Of a stretch of 64,000 nt of DNA, positions 28,558 to 37,792 are shown piece after piece. Origin of the DNA: Pseudoalteromonas denitrificans DSM 6059 (lineage in GTDB: Bacteria > Pseudomonadota > Gammaproteobacteria > Enterobacterales > Alteromonadaceae); NCBI RefSeq assembly GCF_900112265.1, contig NZ_FOLO01000013.1:1-64000 (forward strand), read 5' to 3'. The translations under genes and the position numbers were made by a program. Position 1 is the first letter of the stretch; each line of letters starts with the position of its first letter. A model generated the notes under the pieces. The model did not search any database. It was given only the letters and a program-made list of their open reading frames with translations, and was not told where the DNA came from.

Positions 28558-29022
28558 ATGAGCATAACAGAAAAATTGCGTCTATTACTGCAAGAGAAGC
28601 ATATAGAATATAAAGAAATAGATCATGAGGCGGCTCAAACTTGTGAAATATCTGCTAAAGCGCGTGGTGAAGATATAAAAATAGGAGGTAAAACTTTATT
28701 ATTTAAGGATAAAAAAGGGTTTCATTTATTTGTACTTTCTGCTGAAAAACAAGTAGATTCAAATAAAGTAAGGCAAATTTTAAAATCACAAAAATTGAGG
28801 TTTGCTACCGAACAAGAACTTCAAGATCTCTGCTATGTACAAAAAGGTGCATTACCGCCTTTTGGTAAACCAATTTATCCTTATGATTTATATTTGGATG
28901 AATCAATTTTATATAACGAAAAAATTGCATTTAATGCGGGCATATTAACTAAGTCTTTTATTTTAAATACACAAGATTACCTTACTTTAGTATGCGCAAA
29001 TTATAGTTGTTTTGCCAAATAA
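28558..29022 (+). CDS. YbaK/prolyl-tRNA-deacylase-domain protein
   Basis: A 154-residue stand-alone editing-domain protein of the YbaK/ProX/PrdX group. It has the family's KTLLFKDKKGFHLFVL strand region with Lys near the start, and the GALPPFG loop characteristic of ProX-like members. These enzymes hydrolyse mischarged Ala- or Cys-tRNA(Pro). The ATG at 28558 is preferred; an in-frame TTG at 28537 has no better ribosome site. It lies 91 bp after the M14 gene and may not belong to that cluster. Confidence 0.8.
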   Translation: MSITEKLRLLLQEKHIEYKEIDHEAAQTCEISAKARGEDIKIGGKTLLFKDKKGFHLFVLSAEKQVDSNKVRQILKSQKLRFATEQELQDLCYVQKGALPPFGKPIYPYDLYLDESILYNEKIAFNAGILTKSFILNTQDYLTLVCANYSCFAK

Positions 29023-29066
29023 TGAGAATTCAGATTAAATAAAATTCACTTTTGAGGCCTTTACTT

Positions 29067-29474
29067 ATGAGTTTTAAACTCACTCTATTTTCCTTATTCA
29101 TTTTGATAGCTTCAAATTCACATGCTGATATTCTCAAACCTTTTAAAAGCGATGGCTGTAGTGGATTTCCTGATGGTACATTAAAACAGAATAAGTTATG
29201 GCTTACATGTTGTAAAAATCATGATTTTGATTATTGGAAAGGTGGGACATATCAACAAAGGTTAGCATCAGATAAAAGATTAAAGGTGTGTGTTTCTGAT
29301 GTTAATGAGCCTGAAATTGCATTGTTAATGCTTGCAGGTGTACGAGTAGGAGGGTCTCCTTTGTTACCAACAAACTTTAGGTGGGGGTATGGTTGGTCAT
29401 ACCCTAGGCTATATGGTGAATTAACGGATGAAGAGCTAAACCAAGTTAAGCTATTATCAAATAAATCAAAATAG
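29067..29474 (+). CDS. Small secreted cysteine-rich protein, phospholipase A2-like
   Basis: A 135-residue exported protein (signal peptide about 1-20, ending SHA). The core SDGCSGFPDG ... LTCCKNHDFDYWKGGTY ... LKVC resembles the calcium loop and CC.NHD helix of phospholipase A2 folds, with the His-Asp pair in place. Family members in Gammaproteobacteria are mostly unannotated. Lipase activity is an inference from this motif. The ATG at 29067 is used because GAGG at 29054-29057 has correct spacing and the signal peptide begins there. Confidence 0.65.
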   Translation: MSFKLTLFSLFILIASNSHADILKPFKSDGCSGFPDGTLKQNKLWLTCCKNHDFDYWKGGTYQQRLASDKRLKVCVSDVNEPEIALLMLAGVRVGGSPLLPTNFRWGYGWSYPRLYGELTDEELNQVKLLSNKSK

Positions 29475-29491
29475 AATGAAGGAAAAAAAAT

Positions 29492-29833
29492 ATGCCCCAT
29501 TGCATTGTTGAATATTCAATTGATTTAGAGCGTAAAATTGAAATCACTCAGTTAAATCATGCTGTTTTTAATAGTGCACTAAAATCTGAACTTTTTGAAG
29601 AACAGGACATAAAAGTAAGGGCAATAGGTTATGCACATTTTCAAACCGGAAAATATAGAAGTGACTTTATTCATGTTGTCGTAAAAGTATTGAATGGTCG
29701 AACATTTGAACAACAAAAAAATCTCTCTGCTCTGGTTTTACAAGCACTTGATAATTTAGGAGTATCATCGATTTCATTAACAGTAGAAATCGTTGAAATT
29801 GAAGCTGACTTATACGCTAAATTGGTTAAATAA
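29492..29833 (+). CDS. 5-carboxymethyl-2-hydroxymuconate Delta-isomerase family protein
   Basis: A 113-residue member of the CHMI (HpaF) branch of the tautomerase superfamily, beginning MPHCIVEYS with the catalytic Pro2. CHMI isomerises a ring-cleavage intermediate of homoprotocatechuate. No other homoprotocatechuate genes are nearby, so the real substrate is unknown; many lone homologues occur. The GAAGG ribosome site lies within the preceding intergenic 17 bp, so it is likely co-transcribed with the upstream secreted protein and the transporter 9 bp downstream. Confidence 0.85.
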   Translation: MPHCIVEYSIDLERKIEITQLNHAVFNSALKSELFEEQDIKVRAIGYAHFQTGKYRSDFIHVVVKVLNGRTFEQQKNLSALVLQALDNLGVSSISLTVEIVEIEADLYAKLVK

Positions 29834-29842
29834 ACTCATTTT

Positions 29843-30721
29843 ATGAGTTTATACCCTATCAAAATAATCATAAGCACTGTGTGTGCACTTATTGCATTTG
29901 CGGGTAATTCAGTATTGTGCCGTATAGCCTTAGGGCAAAATTTAATCGATGCTGCAAGTTTTACAAATATTCGCTTGTTATCTGGCATTGTCACCTTGAT
30001 GTTAATTGTTTTAGTAAAAAAGAAACACATACTAACCCAATCTAAAGGAAGTTGGTTAGCAAGCTGTATGTTATTTGTTTATGCAATCGCATTTTCATAT
30101 GGATATATTTCTCTAGATACAGGAGTTGGCGCGCTAATTTTGTTTGGTTCGGTACAAATTACCTTGATTTTTGTAAATGTTACTTCAGGAAATAAGTTGC
30201 ATTATTCAGAGTGGTTAGGGCTATCAACTGCATTTGTAGGTTTTGTTTATTTAATTTTTCCGAGCTTAACAAGCCCAACGATCAGTGGCATGGCAATTAT
30301 GGCTTTATCAGGCGTTGCTTGGGCTTTTTATACTTTATTAGGGCGAAGCTCTCAAAATCCTTTGAGTGATACTGCTTATAATTTTTTACGTACTCTCCCT
30401 TTTATCCTTTTCATGTTTTTATTGTCGTTTAAAAGTACCACTATTAGTCAAGAAGGAATTGTTTTGGCTGTTTTATCTGGTGCACTCGCATCTGGTATTG
30501 GCTATGTTATTTGGTATATTGCACTGAATGAGCTTTCGATTTCTCAAGCTGGTGTTGTTCAGTTGTTTGTGCCTGTCATTGCCGCTATTGGCGGTGTTTT
30601 ATTTGCTCAAGAACAAATTACATTACGTTTATTTATCTCCTCAGTTTTAGTATTAGGCGGAATTTTAATTGTTATTCTAGGCAAGTCTTATTGTATGAAA
30701 CAGGCTTTGAATGAAAAATAA
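29843..30721 (+). CDS. EamA/DMT family transporter
   Basis: A 292-residue integral membrane protein with ten predicted helices formed by two EamA repeats (about residues 5-135 and 145-285). The motif GLSTAFVGFVYLIFP ends the first half, and LSISQAGVVQLFVPVIAAIGGVLF is the typical second-half signature. DMT proteins export amino acids, nucleobases or other metabolites; substrate is not predictable. Start is 9 bp after the preceding stop. Confidence 0.88.
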   Translation: MSLYPIKIIISTVCALIAFAGNSVLCRIALGQNLIDAASFTNIRLLSGIVTLMLIVLVKKKHILTQSKGSWLASCMLFVYAIAFSYGYISLDTGVGALILFGSVQITLIFVNVTSGNKLHYSEWLGLSTAFVGFVYLIFPSLTSPTISGMAIMALSGVAWAFYTLLGRSSQNPLSDTAYNFLRTLPFILFMFLLSFKSTTISQEGIVLAVLSGALASGIGYVIWYIALNELSISQAGVVQLFVPVIAAIGGVLFAQEQITLRLFISSVLVLGGILIVILGKSYCMKQALNEK

Positions 30722-30841
30722 ATATTGAAAATTCAAATAATTAAACAATGTTAATTTATGTTTAATGATTGAATTTATAAGCGGTTATGCTAGATTTATT
30801 TTTGAAGTAATTTCAATATAATCATTTAAAAGGAATAAAAA

Positions 30842-31288
30842 ATGAAAAAATTACCATTAATTTTATGTATGAGTAGCGTATTGGGGTTAGTTGCTTGTGG
30901 TTCTGATGAAGTTGTTGCACAAATGCCTGCTTGTGACAGTCAAGATGTACTTGAACTTACTACTGAGATATTAAAAGAAGAAGCAAAATCTCAATTGTTT
31001 TTTGCTATGCTGAAAAAAGCGGGTAAACCAGCGGAAGATCTTCCGTATAAAAAAGCAGTGGAGTTAAGAGGAAGATCTGAAGAGCTGGGTAAGGTAATAG
31101 ATATTGTTGATGAAGCCGTAGAAAAAAAGAATATGAAATACTACGATATTAATATGGATAACCAAGACACTGCTGAGAAAAAAGTTTGGTGTAAAGCTGA
31201 TATGAAAGCTGAAAAAGGCACTAAAATGGCAATTAATTATATTGCGCAATTTGTCGGAGATGATGTTGAAGTTGAGGTGGTTTTTTAA
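30842..31288 (+). CDS. Small lipoprotein of unknown function
   Basis: A 148-residue protein with a lipoprotein signal and lipobox LVAC (Cys19). The mature part is charged and mostly helical, with two further cysteines (PACDS and VWCKAD) that could form a disulfide. No family was recognised. It is preceded by AAAAGGAAT and has its own leader of about 120 bp. Confidence 0.75.
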   Translation: MKKLPLILCMSSVLGLVACGSDEVVAQMPACDSQDVLELTTEILKEEAKSQLFFAMLKKAGKPAEDLPYKKAVELRGRSEELGKVIDIVDEAVEKKNMKYYDINMDNQDTAEKKVWCKADMKAEKGTKMAINYIAQFVGDDVEVEVVF

Positions 31289-31315
31289 CTACGACAATTT
31301 AGTTAATTAATATAC

Positions 31316-31346
31316 ATAACACAAACCCATAACGGGTCTGTGTTAT
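31316..31346. terminator. Bidirectional hairpin terminator between convergent genes
   Basis: Arms ATAACACAAACCC (31316-31328) and GGGTCTGTGTTAT (31334-31346), with one mismatch and a five-base loop, between the lipoprotein gene and the convergent M28 peptidase gene. Confidence 0.75.
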
Positions 31347-31355
31347 TTCAAATAC

Positions 31356-33179
31356 TTAATATTGCCAGTTAAGATTTAAGCCTGAAAAACTATCATACGC
31401 CTTAATACCTATGTGCCAAACACCTGCTTTCGGGGCAGTTTGAGTGCAACTTTCACTATTGCCACCTTTAAAAGGTCGACAAATATAGCTACTGCTGGTG
31501 GGTTTACTACCTTGTTGTAAATATAAGTCAGCATCACCCGTTCCATCAGCGATACCTACAGTGAGCTTTGAAATACCTTCTGGAACAGTTATTTCATAAT
31601 AAAGCCAGTTATTAGTTGTTGCCGATAAATTTAATTCTGATCCATTGTTTCCATCGGGGATTGAAGTATCAAAAGAGGCACTTAAGGTTACACCACTGAA
31701 ACTGCTATAGGCATTTAACTGAATGTAAAAATCACCGCTTAAATCAGTCGTAAAGTTACAAGTTTCATTGTTGCCATTTTTAAAGGGGCGACAATCATAA
31801 AGCTTGGTTGTAGGTTCAGCACCTTTTCTTACGTATAGATCTACATCTCCACTACCGCCAGAGGTTGTTATTGTGACGGATGATGCATTAGTAGGTACAC
31901 TAAATTTATAATTTGTTAGGCTATTTTTCACGCCTGCAATATTATTGATAGGTACATTATTTTCAATCATTGGCGTTTGTGCTACATCAGTATTAAAACC
32001 CATTTCAATTGCAAAACTCATGGCTAATTTTGCAAAGTTGAGAGCATGTTCAGCACTTGCGTCGAGTTTATCAGATGTATCATTTTGAGTATGAATATGC
32101 GGATTATATGAATTCATTTTAGACTCAAAGGGCATAGATGCTGGGTACCCTTTATTGTGCCAAGATGCATGATCTGAACAACCGTAACCACATGTACTAT
32201 ATGCATAGTTTACAGTTGGTTGGTAAGTATCTAATAATTGTGTTAAGTAGGTGTTTAAACCGGAATCGGTATAATCATCCATAAAAACAATATCTTCAGG
32301 ACCGCCTATATAGCCTGTCATATCGAGTTGCATCACAGCTAAAACCTGATCGCTATTATTGGCTGATAAAGAAGCTATTTCTCCACTTCCTCTTAAGCCA
32401 ACTTCTTCAGCTGCATAACCCATAAATTTGATGGTGCGTTTAGGCTGTTGACCTGTGGCTAAAAAGACTCTGATCACTTCAGATAAAGTCGCAATGCCAG
32501 ATGCATTATCATCTGCTCCTGGTGCGATGCTTGTTTCACCTGAAGAAGCACCATTTATAGAATCTAAATGCCCGCCTATAACAATAAACTCATCGGGTTT
32601 TTCACTCCCCGTTAAGGTTAAGATAACCGAGTTTTGTTTCCACGCACTGTGATTAAAAGCTGTTACATTTGCCCAATTAACATTGTTTGCATATCCCTTC
32701 CATGTTGCTTCAATGCTATTTGCTGCATTTTCACCATGAGTTGTTTGATAGTACCTATTGGTGAAACTTGATAAGTCTGTGATTGTATTTTTAATGTTAG
32801 TTGCATTTAATTGACTGATAGCATTATTTACTTTTGCATTTTGATTTATTACAGGAGGAATAAAGCTTGCTAAAGTAACAGGTAATAAACTTGCAGCTAT
32901 CGCATCTTGCTCTGAGTTATGAACAGTAAAACCGCCACAGCGTTTATGCTCATCATGCATCATTTTACTGAGTTTAAGCACATTTTTTTCATCTAACCTC
33001 GCAATTATTTTTGTCGTTGCAGATGTATTGCTAGTTTGTTTTTTTATGTGTGCATTCGCTTTTTTTAATGTTACCACAGCATCAGAATCTGTGGTGATCC
33101 AAAGATCTTTTGCTGTACTTGAGTAAGCGGTGATACTCAGTGCTAAATATAAAGGTAGTGTTTTTAAATAAGGTTTCAT
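31356..33179 (-). CDS. Secreted M28 aminopeptidase with two PPC domains
   Basis: A 607-residue exported zinc peptidase (signal peptide 1-23, ending YSSTA). The M28 domain (about 130-385) has the di-zinc ligands: His in GGHLDS, Asp in GADDNASG, Glu pair in AAEEVGLRGS, Asp in QLDMTG, and His in PHIHTQNDT. Length and order agree with Vibrio leucyl aminopeptidase. Two PPC beta-sandwiches follow (about 415-505 and 515-607), each with the GDVDLY or GDADLY motif and a Cys pair (CRPF/SCTQ). The PPC domains are often removed after secretion. It works with the M4 peptidase in extracellular protein use. Confidence 0.93.
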   Translation of the reverse strand: MKPYLKTLPLYLALSITAYSSTAKDLWITTDSDAVVTLKKANAHIKKQTSNTSATTKIIARLDEKNVLKLSKMMHDEHKRCGGFTVHNSEQDAIAASLLPVTLASFIPPVINQNAKVNNAISQLNATNIKNTITDLSSFTNRYYQTTHGENAANSIEATWKGYANNVNWANVTAFNHSAWKQNSVILTLTGSEKPDEFIVIGGHLDSINGASSGETSIAPGADDNASGIATLSEVIRVFLATGQQPKRTIKFMGYAAEEVGLRGSGEIASLSANNSDQVLAVMQLDMTGYIGGPEDIVFMDDYTDSGLNTYLTQLLDTYQPTVNYAYSTCGYGCSDHASWHNKGYPASMPFESKMNSYNPHIHTQNDTSDKLDASAEHALNFAKLAMSFAIEMGFNTDVAQTPMIENNVPINNIAGVKNSLTNYKFSVPTNASSVTITTSGGSGDVDLYVRKGAEPTTKLYDCRPFKNGNNETCNFTTDLSGDFYIQLNAYSSFSGVTLSASFDTSIPDGNNGSELNLSATTNNWLYYEITVPEGISKLTVGIADGTGDADLYLQQGSKPTSSSYICRPFKGGNSESCTQTAPKAGVWHIGIKAYDSFSGLNLNWQY

Positions 33180-33423
33180 CTTTTATTCCATATATTTACA
33201 AAATGACACATTCACTTTGTTCCTCAAACAAAGACTAGTATAGTTGTTATAAACTTGTTAATTATTTTTCTAAAAATCGCAATGATATTTTTTTAAATTC
33301 GTTTTGTTGGAATATATTTCTACAGTTTTGTACATTTACATACAGTTTTAGACAAAATCAATACAGTATTCTGACAACATGTTTTGCTTTTATCGTTTAC
33401 ATTATTTGTAAATTCACCCATGG

Positions 33424-35508
33424 ATGAAACTCATGAAAATACAATTTAAACTTACACCCATAGCTTTATGTGTTATTGGTAGTTTGCAATATGCGAGTGC
33501 TGTTGAAATTGAGCAATCAAAAAAAATAGAACGTATCGAAGTGCAGACAAAACGCAGTAGTGTATTAACACATATTACTGAAAACGCAGAAAAATTAATC
33601 AGCATGCCAGGTGCTATGGGCGATCCATTACAGGCTGTTTTTGCATTACCTGGAGTTGTTGCTGCGGGTGGTGCTATGAGCGAACCCGCAGTAAGAGGTT
33701 CATCCCCAAGTGATAACTTATTTGAAGTTGACTTTATGCCTGCGGGCTATATTTTTCATGACTTCGGTTCATCTATTTTTAACAAATATGTAATTCAAGA
33801 CTTTCAATTATTTTCAGCAGGATATGGTACAAGTTATAGCAATGCAACGGGTGCCGTATTTGATGTTTCTTTAAGAAACCCTAAATATCAAAAACTTAAA
33901 ACAACGCTCGATTTTACGATGTTTAATGCGGGTATTTTTACAGAAGGACAATTAACAGAAAATACAGCATTTTATTTTTCAGCAAGAAAGAGCACTTTGC
34001 CATTATTTTTTGATGAAGGCGAAGAGATTGAAGATGATGATGGGGAGTTAACGGGCGTTACCATAAATAAAGCACCTGATGATCACGATTATCAAGGAAA
34101 GTTAATATGGGATATTAATCATAACAATATGTTTACTTTCTCATTTACAGGGGCCCAAGACAGTGCAAAAGCAAACTTTAATCAAAGATCTGAATTAGCT
34201 TTAAAGAACCCAGAATATCAAGGCGATGCAACTTTTAAGCGAGGCTTTAATAGTCAAAGTATTTTATGGGATCATTATGGTGATGGTGTTCATGTTAAAT
34301 TAGGGGTCGGTGCACTTTCACATACAGAGTTATTTGAATATGGTCGTATAGCGACTGGTGGAGATGGTTTTTTTGAAGATGAAACTCAGAAACAAATTAC
34401 CTATAAAGCAAGAGTTAACTATCAAGTAAATAGTGATCATAACATTCTATTTGATGCGGCTTATCATGATAAAAAACTTGAATATAGTTACGACATGTTT
34501 CAATACACTTGTACAGATATAGACCCTGATTGTACCTTAAACAAAGGTGGGCGCATTACAGACAAAAGAACACAAGATGTTGATGATCAATTTGTAGGCC
34601 TTGCGCATATTTGGCAAATAACAGATAAAATTCAAAGTGACTTAGGTGTTCAATGGCAACACAATAATTATTCAAAAGAAACATTTATACAACCAAGGGT
34701 GGCATTAAACTACTTTATCACAGACCAAAGTACGGTTAGTTTAAAATATGGAGAATATAATCGATTACAAGATATAGATACAATATTGCCCGTTTTGGGT
34801 AACCCAAATTTAAAGTCGCAAACATCTCAGCATAGTACATTAGGATTTCAACAAGAATTAGAAGATGAGTGGAGTTGGTCAATCGAGGGGTATTATAAAA
34901 CCATGTCAGATTTACCTCTGGCATTAACTGATAATTATGCTGATTCAGATAAATTGTATAGTAACGATGTTGAAGGGCGGGCATATGGATTTGACTTACT
35001 CGTTAATAAAAATAAAACGGACAAGTGGTATGGTTGGGTATCGTTGAGCTATGCAAAAAGTGAGCGAACAGATTTAAGACGCAATATAACGCGAGATTAT
35101 TATACAGATACGCCTTTGGTGATGAATGTTGTTTTTAATTATCAAATAAATGAGCGATGGAACGGGGGCTTTAATTTTACAGCGCGAAGCGGGCAAGCTT
35201 ATACTCCTATAACAGGTGTTGTTGAAAACCCAGATCATGACGGTAAATTCTTACCACAATATGGCGAACCATTTTCAGAGCGATTTGATGTTGCTCATAG
35301 ACTTGATATTCGATTTGAACGAAAAACTGACTTTTTTGATTTAGATGCTATGTTAATTTTTGAAGTCATGAATGTATATGGGCAGGATAATGTGAGTTAC
35401 ATCGATTTAGATTATCAGAAAGTAAAATCAACAAATGACTTAATTTTAGAAGAAGAAACCGATGATTTTGAAATGCGCCCCTCAATTGGTTTTAGTGTGA
35501 ATTTCTAA
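33424..35508 (+). CDS. TonB-dependent outer-membrane receptor
   Basis: A 694-residue receptor: signal peptide about 1-26 (ending YASA), a TonB-box-like segment (KIERIEVQT), plug domain about 45-160 and a 22-strand barrel ending in Phe (IGFSVNF). There is no N-terminal signalling domain. The substrate is unknown; the plug (GVVAAGGAMSEPAVRGSSPSD) resembles receptors for peptides or carbohydrates more than classical siderophore receptors. It is divergent from the M28 aminopeptidase across 244 bp, so uptake of peptide breakdown products is a reasonable guess. A second start (33433) is possible. Confidence 0.88.
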   Translation: MKLMKIQFKLTPIALCVIGSLQYASAVEIEQSKKIERIEVQTKRSSVLTHITENAEKLISMPGAMGDPLQAVFALPGVVAAGGAMSEPAVRGSSPSDNLFEVDFMPAGYIFHDFGSSIFNKYVIQDFQLFSAGYGTSYSNATGAVFDVSLRNPKYQKLKTTLDFTMFNAGIFTEGQLTENTAFYFSARKSTLPLFFDEGEEIEDDDGELTGVTINKAPDDHDYQGKLIWDINHNNMFTFSFTGAQDSAKANFNQRSELALKNPEYQGDATFKRGFNSQSILWDHYGDGVHVKLGVGALSHTELFEYGRIATGGDGFFEDETQKQITYKARVNYQVNSDHNILFDAAYHDKKLEYSYDMFQYTCTDIDPDCTLNKGGRITDKRTQDVDDQFVGLAHIWQITDKIQSDLGVQWQHNNYSKETFIQPRVALNYFITDQSTVSLKYGEYNRLQDIDTILPVLGNPNLKSQTSQHSTLGFQQELEDEWSWSIEGYYKTMSDLPLALTDNYADSDKLYSNDVEGRAYGFDLLVNKNKTDKWYGWVSLSYAKSERTDLRRNITRDYYTDTPLVMNVVFNYQINERWNGGFNFTARSGQAYTPITGVVENPDHDGKFLPQYGEPFSERFDVAHRLDIRFERKTDFFDLDAMLIFEVMNVYGQDNVSYIDLDYQKVKSTNDLILEEETDDFEMRPSIGFSVNF

Positions 35509-35547
35509 TTTACTTTAAAAACTTGTTTACATTATTTTTATAATTAT

Positions 35548-35596
35548 AAAAGCCAGTTATTTTTCATTCAATGATAATAAATGGCTTTTATTTATT
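35548..35596 (+). terminator. Intrinsic terminator after the TonB receptor gene
   Basis: Arms AAAAGCCA (35548-35555) and TGGCTTTT (35582-35589) with a 26-base AT-rich loop, followed by ATTTATTTC. Confidence 0.7.
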
Positions 35597-35675
35597 TCAG
35601 ATGCATATTTCCATAATTGCTCCATATTGTTTTTCTAAAATAGAACATATTAAGGGATTAGCTATTTGACTATGA

Positions 35676-36167
35676 ATGAGACAAGATTATTTAAAACAGA
35701 CACAGTTATTACTTGAAAGTGGAATATTAGATGCATCGCATAACAAAGGTTGTGCTAAACCTGTGACGAGTGTGAGTAATGCACGTTTTATTCTTATGTT
35801 ATTGGTTTTCATTCTTTTGATTGTAGCAACTTTTCATCAACTGGTTGTTTTAGCTGGGCCTATTAATAAAAATGATATTATTCAGTTGGACAACTCCCAT
35901 AAATTAGCTGCAACGAAACAGCTCAAACTTACGAATAAATCTTCATTAGTTTATAGTGAAATTGGCGAAAATGAGATACATACTTATATTAAAGTATCAC
36001 CTTTTCACTTAATGGAATATTTGTTAAATAAAGGTCTGGCTACCCAAAACATTTGTCCAAGTGTTGAAGAACTTAATGTATCAAAAATACCCGTTAATCA
36101 ATGGGTTATTCACTTATATTCAAAGTCAAAATCAAAAAATGTTCGGATAAATTGTATTAAAGTATAA
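35676..36167 (+). CDS. Single-pass membrane protein of unknown function
   Basis: A 163-residue protein with a charged cytoplasmic N-terminus (about 1-35), one hydrophobic helix (about 38-60, FILMLLVFILLIVATFHQLVVL) and a periplasmic domain of about 100 residues. That domain has two Cys (QNICPS and RINCIKV) that could pair. No family was recognised. It follows a TonB receptor but is separated by a terminator. Confidence 0.65.
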   Translation: MRQDYLKQTQLLLESGILDASHNKGCAKPVTSVSNARFILMLLVFILLIVATFHQLVVLAGPINKNDIIQLDNSHKLAATKQLKLTNKSSLVYSEIGENEIHTYIKVSPFHLMEYLLNKGLATQNICPSVEELNVSKIPVNQWVIHLYSKSKSKNVRINCIKV

Positions 36168-36527
36168 ATACATATATTCAAGTTACTTTAAGATGTGAGT
36201 TTTAGTTAGAGGTAAAAATGGTGTAGGCGCAAATTGTACATGTCACACATGATCTAAATACCTCTTTCATCGAGGAAAGTGATTTATAGTCAGAATAGCT
36301 GTGTTTCCTAGTCAAAATCAACAATGAGGTATAAACCAATTTAAACCTACTAATTAGGCCTTTTGGTGAAACTTTCTCACTGTGTCCAACTTATCAAAAG
36401 GCAGTTGTCGCTTCTGAAAAGTAGTGTTTTGAGGTAGTTTGAGTATACAGTTTATTACAAATATAAAACGGACACTTACAATTTTAATTATTAAGCTCTG
36501 TGTATCAAAAGGGTCAGGGAAGTTAGT
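36168..36527. other. Intergenic region before the serine hydrolase gene
   Basis: About 360 bp with no convincing coding frame. Its base composition is somewhat less AT-rich than other gaps here, but no RNA gene, repeat or IS remnant was recognised. Confidence 0.5.
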
Positions 36528-37727
36528 GTGCGTTTATATAAATCTAAAAAGGCAGTTGTGAGTACGATAAGCATGTTAATGATATTAACAGCATGTGGAA
36601 GTAATAAAGGTACTAAAATTAAAGACGAATTACCTCAAGCTAAACCTGCTACAGGTATGGCAGGTGATGGTAATTTAAAATCTATTGTGAATTATATTAG
36701 AGTTGAAGCAGGGTTACCTGCATTGGCTGCTGTGATGGTGCATGATGGAGAAGTAATAGAGTTGGCTGCTGATGGTTTACGTTCTATAGAAGATAATCAG
36801 AATGTAACAACTGAAGATAAATGGCATTTAGGGTCATTAACCAAGTCAATGACATCAACTTTGGCCGCAAGATTAGTGAGAAAAGGTGAAATTCAATGGA
36901 GTACAACTATTTCAGATGTTTACCCTGAAATGATTGGTATGATGAAACCTGAATATGAAGCGGTGCGTTTAGATGAATTGTTATCGCATACCTCTGGGAT
37001 GAGAAGAAGTATTTCCAATATCGATAAATATGAATATATTTCAAGTGATATCAATACTCAACGTCAAAAAATGGTTGAAGATGCATTGAGTTTATCTCCA
37101 AAAATGACAAAAGGACAATATCTTTATAGTAACTTAGGTTATATGGTTGCAGGTGCGATGCTTGAAAAAGTCATGGGGAATACGTGGGAAACTTTGATAA
37201 CGGATAATGTTTTTATTCCCCTTAATATGAAAGATAGTCATTTTGGCGCCCCAGATAAACAAGGTACTGTGATGCAACCGGTAGGGCATGTTGCAAAAGG
37301 TGGTGGTTGGGAAGCTGTTAAAGTGTCAGCAAGTAATATTGCAGATAATCCTGTTGTATTGGGTCCAGCAGGCACTGTGCATGCAAGTCTAACCGATATG
37401 GGTCATTATTTAATTGCACATTTAGCGGGGGCAAAAAATAGGCATGTACCTGACTTTTTAACGGCTCAAGAGTTTAAAAAATTACATACCCCCATGGAAA
37501 ACTCTCATTATGCTTTAGGTTGGGGAGTAGGCGAAAATTTTCTGACACATAATGGTAGTAATACCATGTGGTTGGCAACAATTGAAATTTCAGCAGATAA
37601 AAACACAGCTATTTTTGTTGTTACAAATGCAGCAGATCTTGATAAAAATGATAGTACCGCAGCCCGTGCTAGCAAAAAGCTATTACACGAGTTGATGGCA
37701 AGATCAGATGCCGCTTTTAATCATTAA
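36528..37727 (+). CDS. Serine hydrolase, class C beta-lactamase/DD-peptidase family, lipoprotein
   Basis: A 399-residue lipoprotein (lipobox LTAC near residue 23; GTG start preceded by AGGGAAG). The fold is the class C beta-lactamase/esterase type: nucleophile motif SLTKS (S-x-x-K, about residue 106), the Tyr motif YSN (in YLYSNLGYM), and HNG in place of the KTG triad. HNG/HxG is typical of esterases and D-aminopeptidase-like members rather than true AmpC enzymes, so resistance is not inferred. Substrate is unknown; single gene. Confidence 0.87.
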   Translation: MRLYKSKKAVVSTISMLMILTACGSNKGTKIKDELPQAKPATGMAGDGNLKSIVNYIRVEAGLPALAAVMVHDGEVIELAADGLRSIEDNQNVTTEDKWHLGSLTKSMTSTLAARLVRKGEIQWSTTISDVYPEMIGMMKPEYEAVRLDELLSHTSGMRRSISNIDKYEYISSDINTQRQKMVEDALSLSPKMTKGQYLYSNLGYMVAGAMLEKVMGNTWETLITDNVFIPLNMKDSHFGAPDKQGTVMQPVGHVAKGGGWEAVKVSASNIADNPVVLGPAGTVHASLTDMGHYLIAHLAGAKNRHVPDFLTAQEFKKLHTPMENSHYALGWGVGENFLTHNGSNTMWLATIEISADKNTAIFVVTNAADLDKNDSTAARASKKLLHELMARSDAAFNH

Positions 37728-37751
37728 CGCAAACTTAGGGTAATTAACTGA

Positions 37752-37783
37752 GATAAAAAGAGCCACATTACATATTGTGGCTC
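37752..37783 (-). terminator. Intrinsic terminator of ribB
   Basis: Arms GAGCCACA (37760-37767) and TGTGGCTC (37776-37783). In the minus direction the stem is followed by TTTTTATCT. It also separates the convergent serine hydrolase gene. Confidence 0.85.
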
Positions 37784-37792
37784 ATATGTACT

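Noticed and set aside
28558-29022. YbaK-like protein as part of the ATP-grasp/M14 cluster
   Set aside because: It is 91 bp downstream with a weak ribosome site and a well-known stand-alone function, so membership is not supported beyond proximity.
36168-36527. Possible small RNA or IS remnant in the intergenic region
   Set aside because: No stable structure with terminator, no terminal repeats and no transposase traces were seen by eye.
36528-37727. AmpC beta-lactamase and antibiotic resistance
   Set aside because: The KTG motif is replaced by HNG and the protein is a lipoprotein, which fits esterase/peptidase relatives better.
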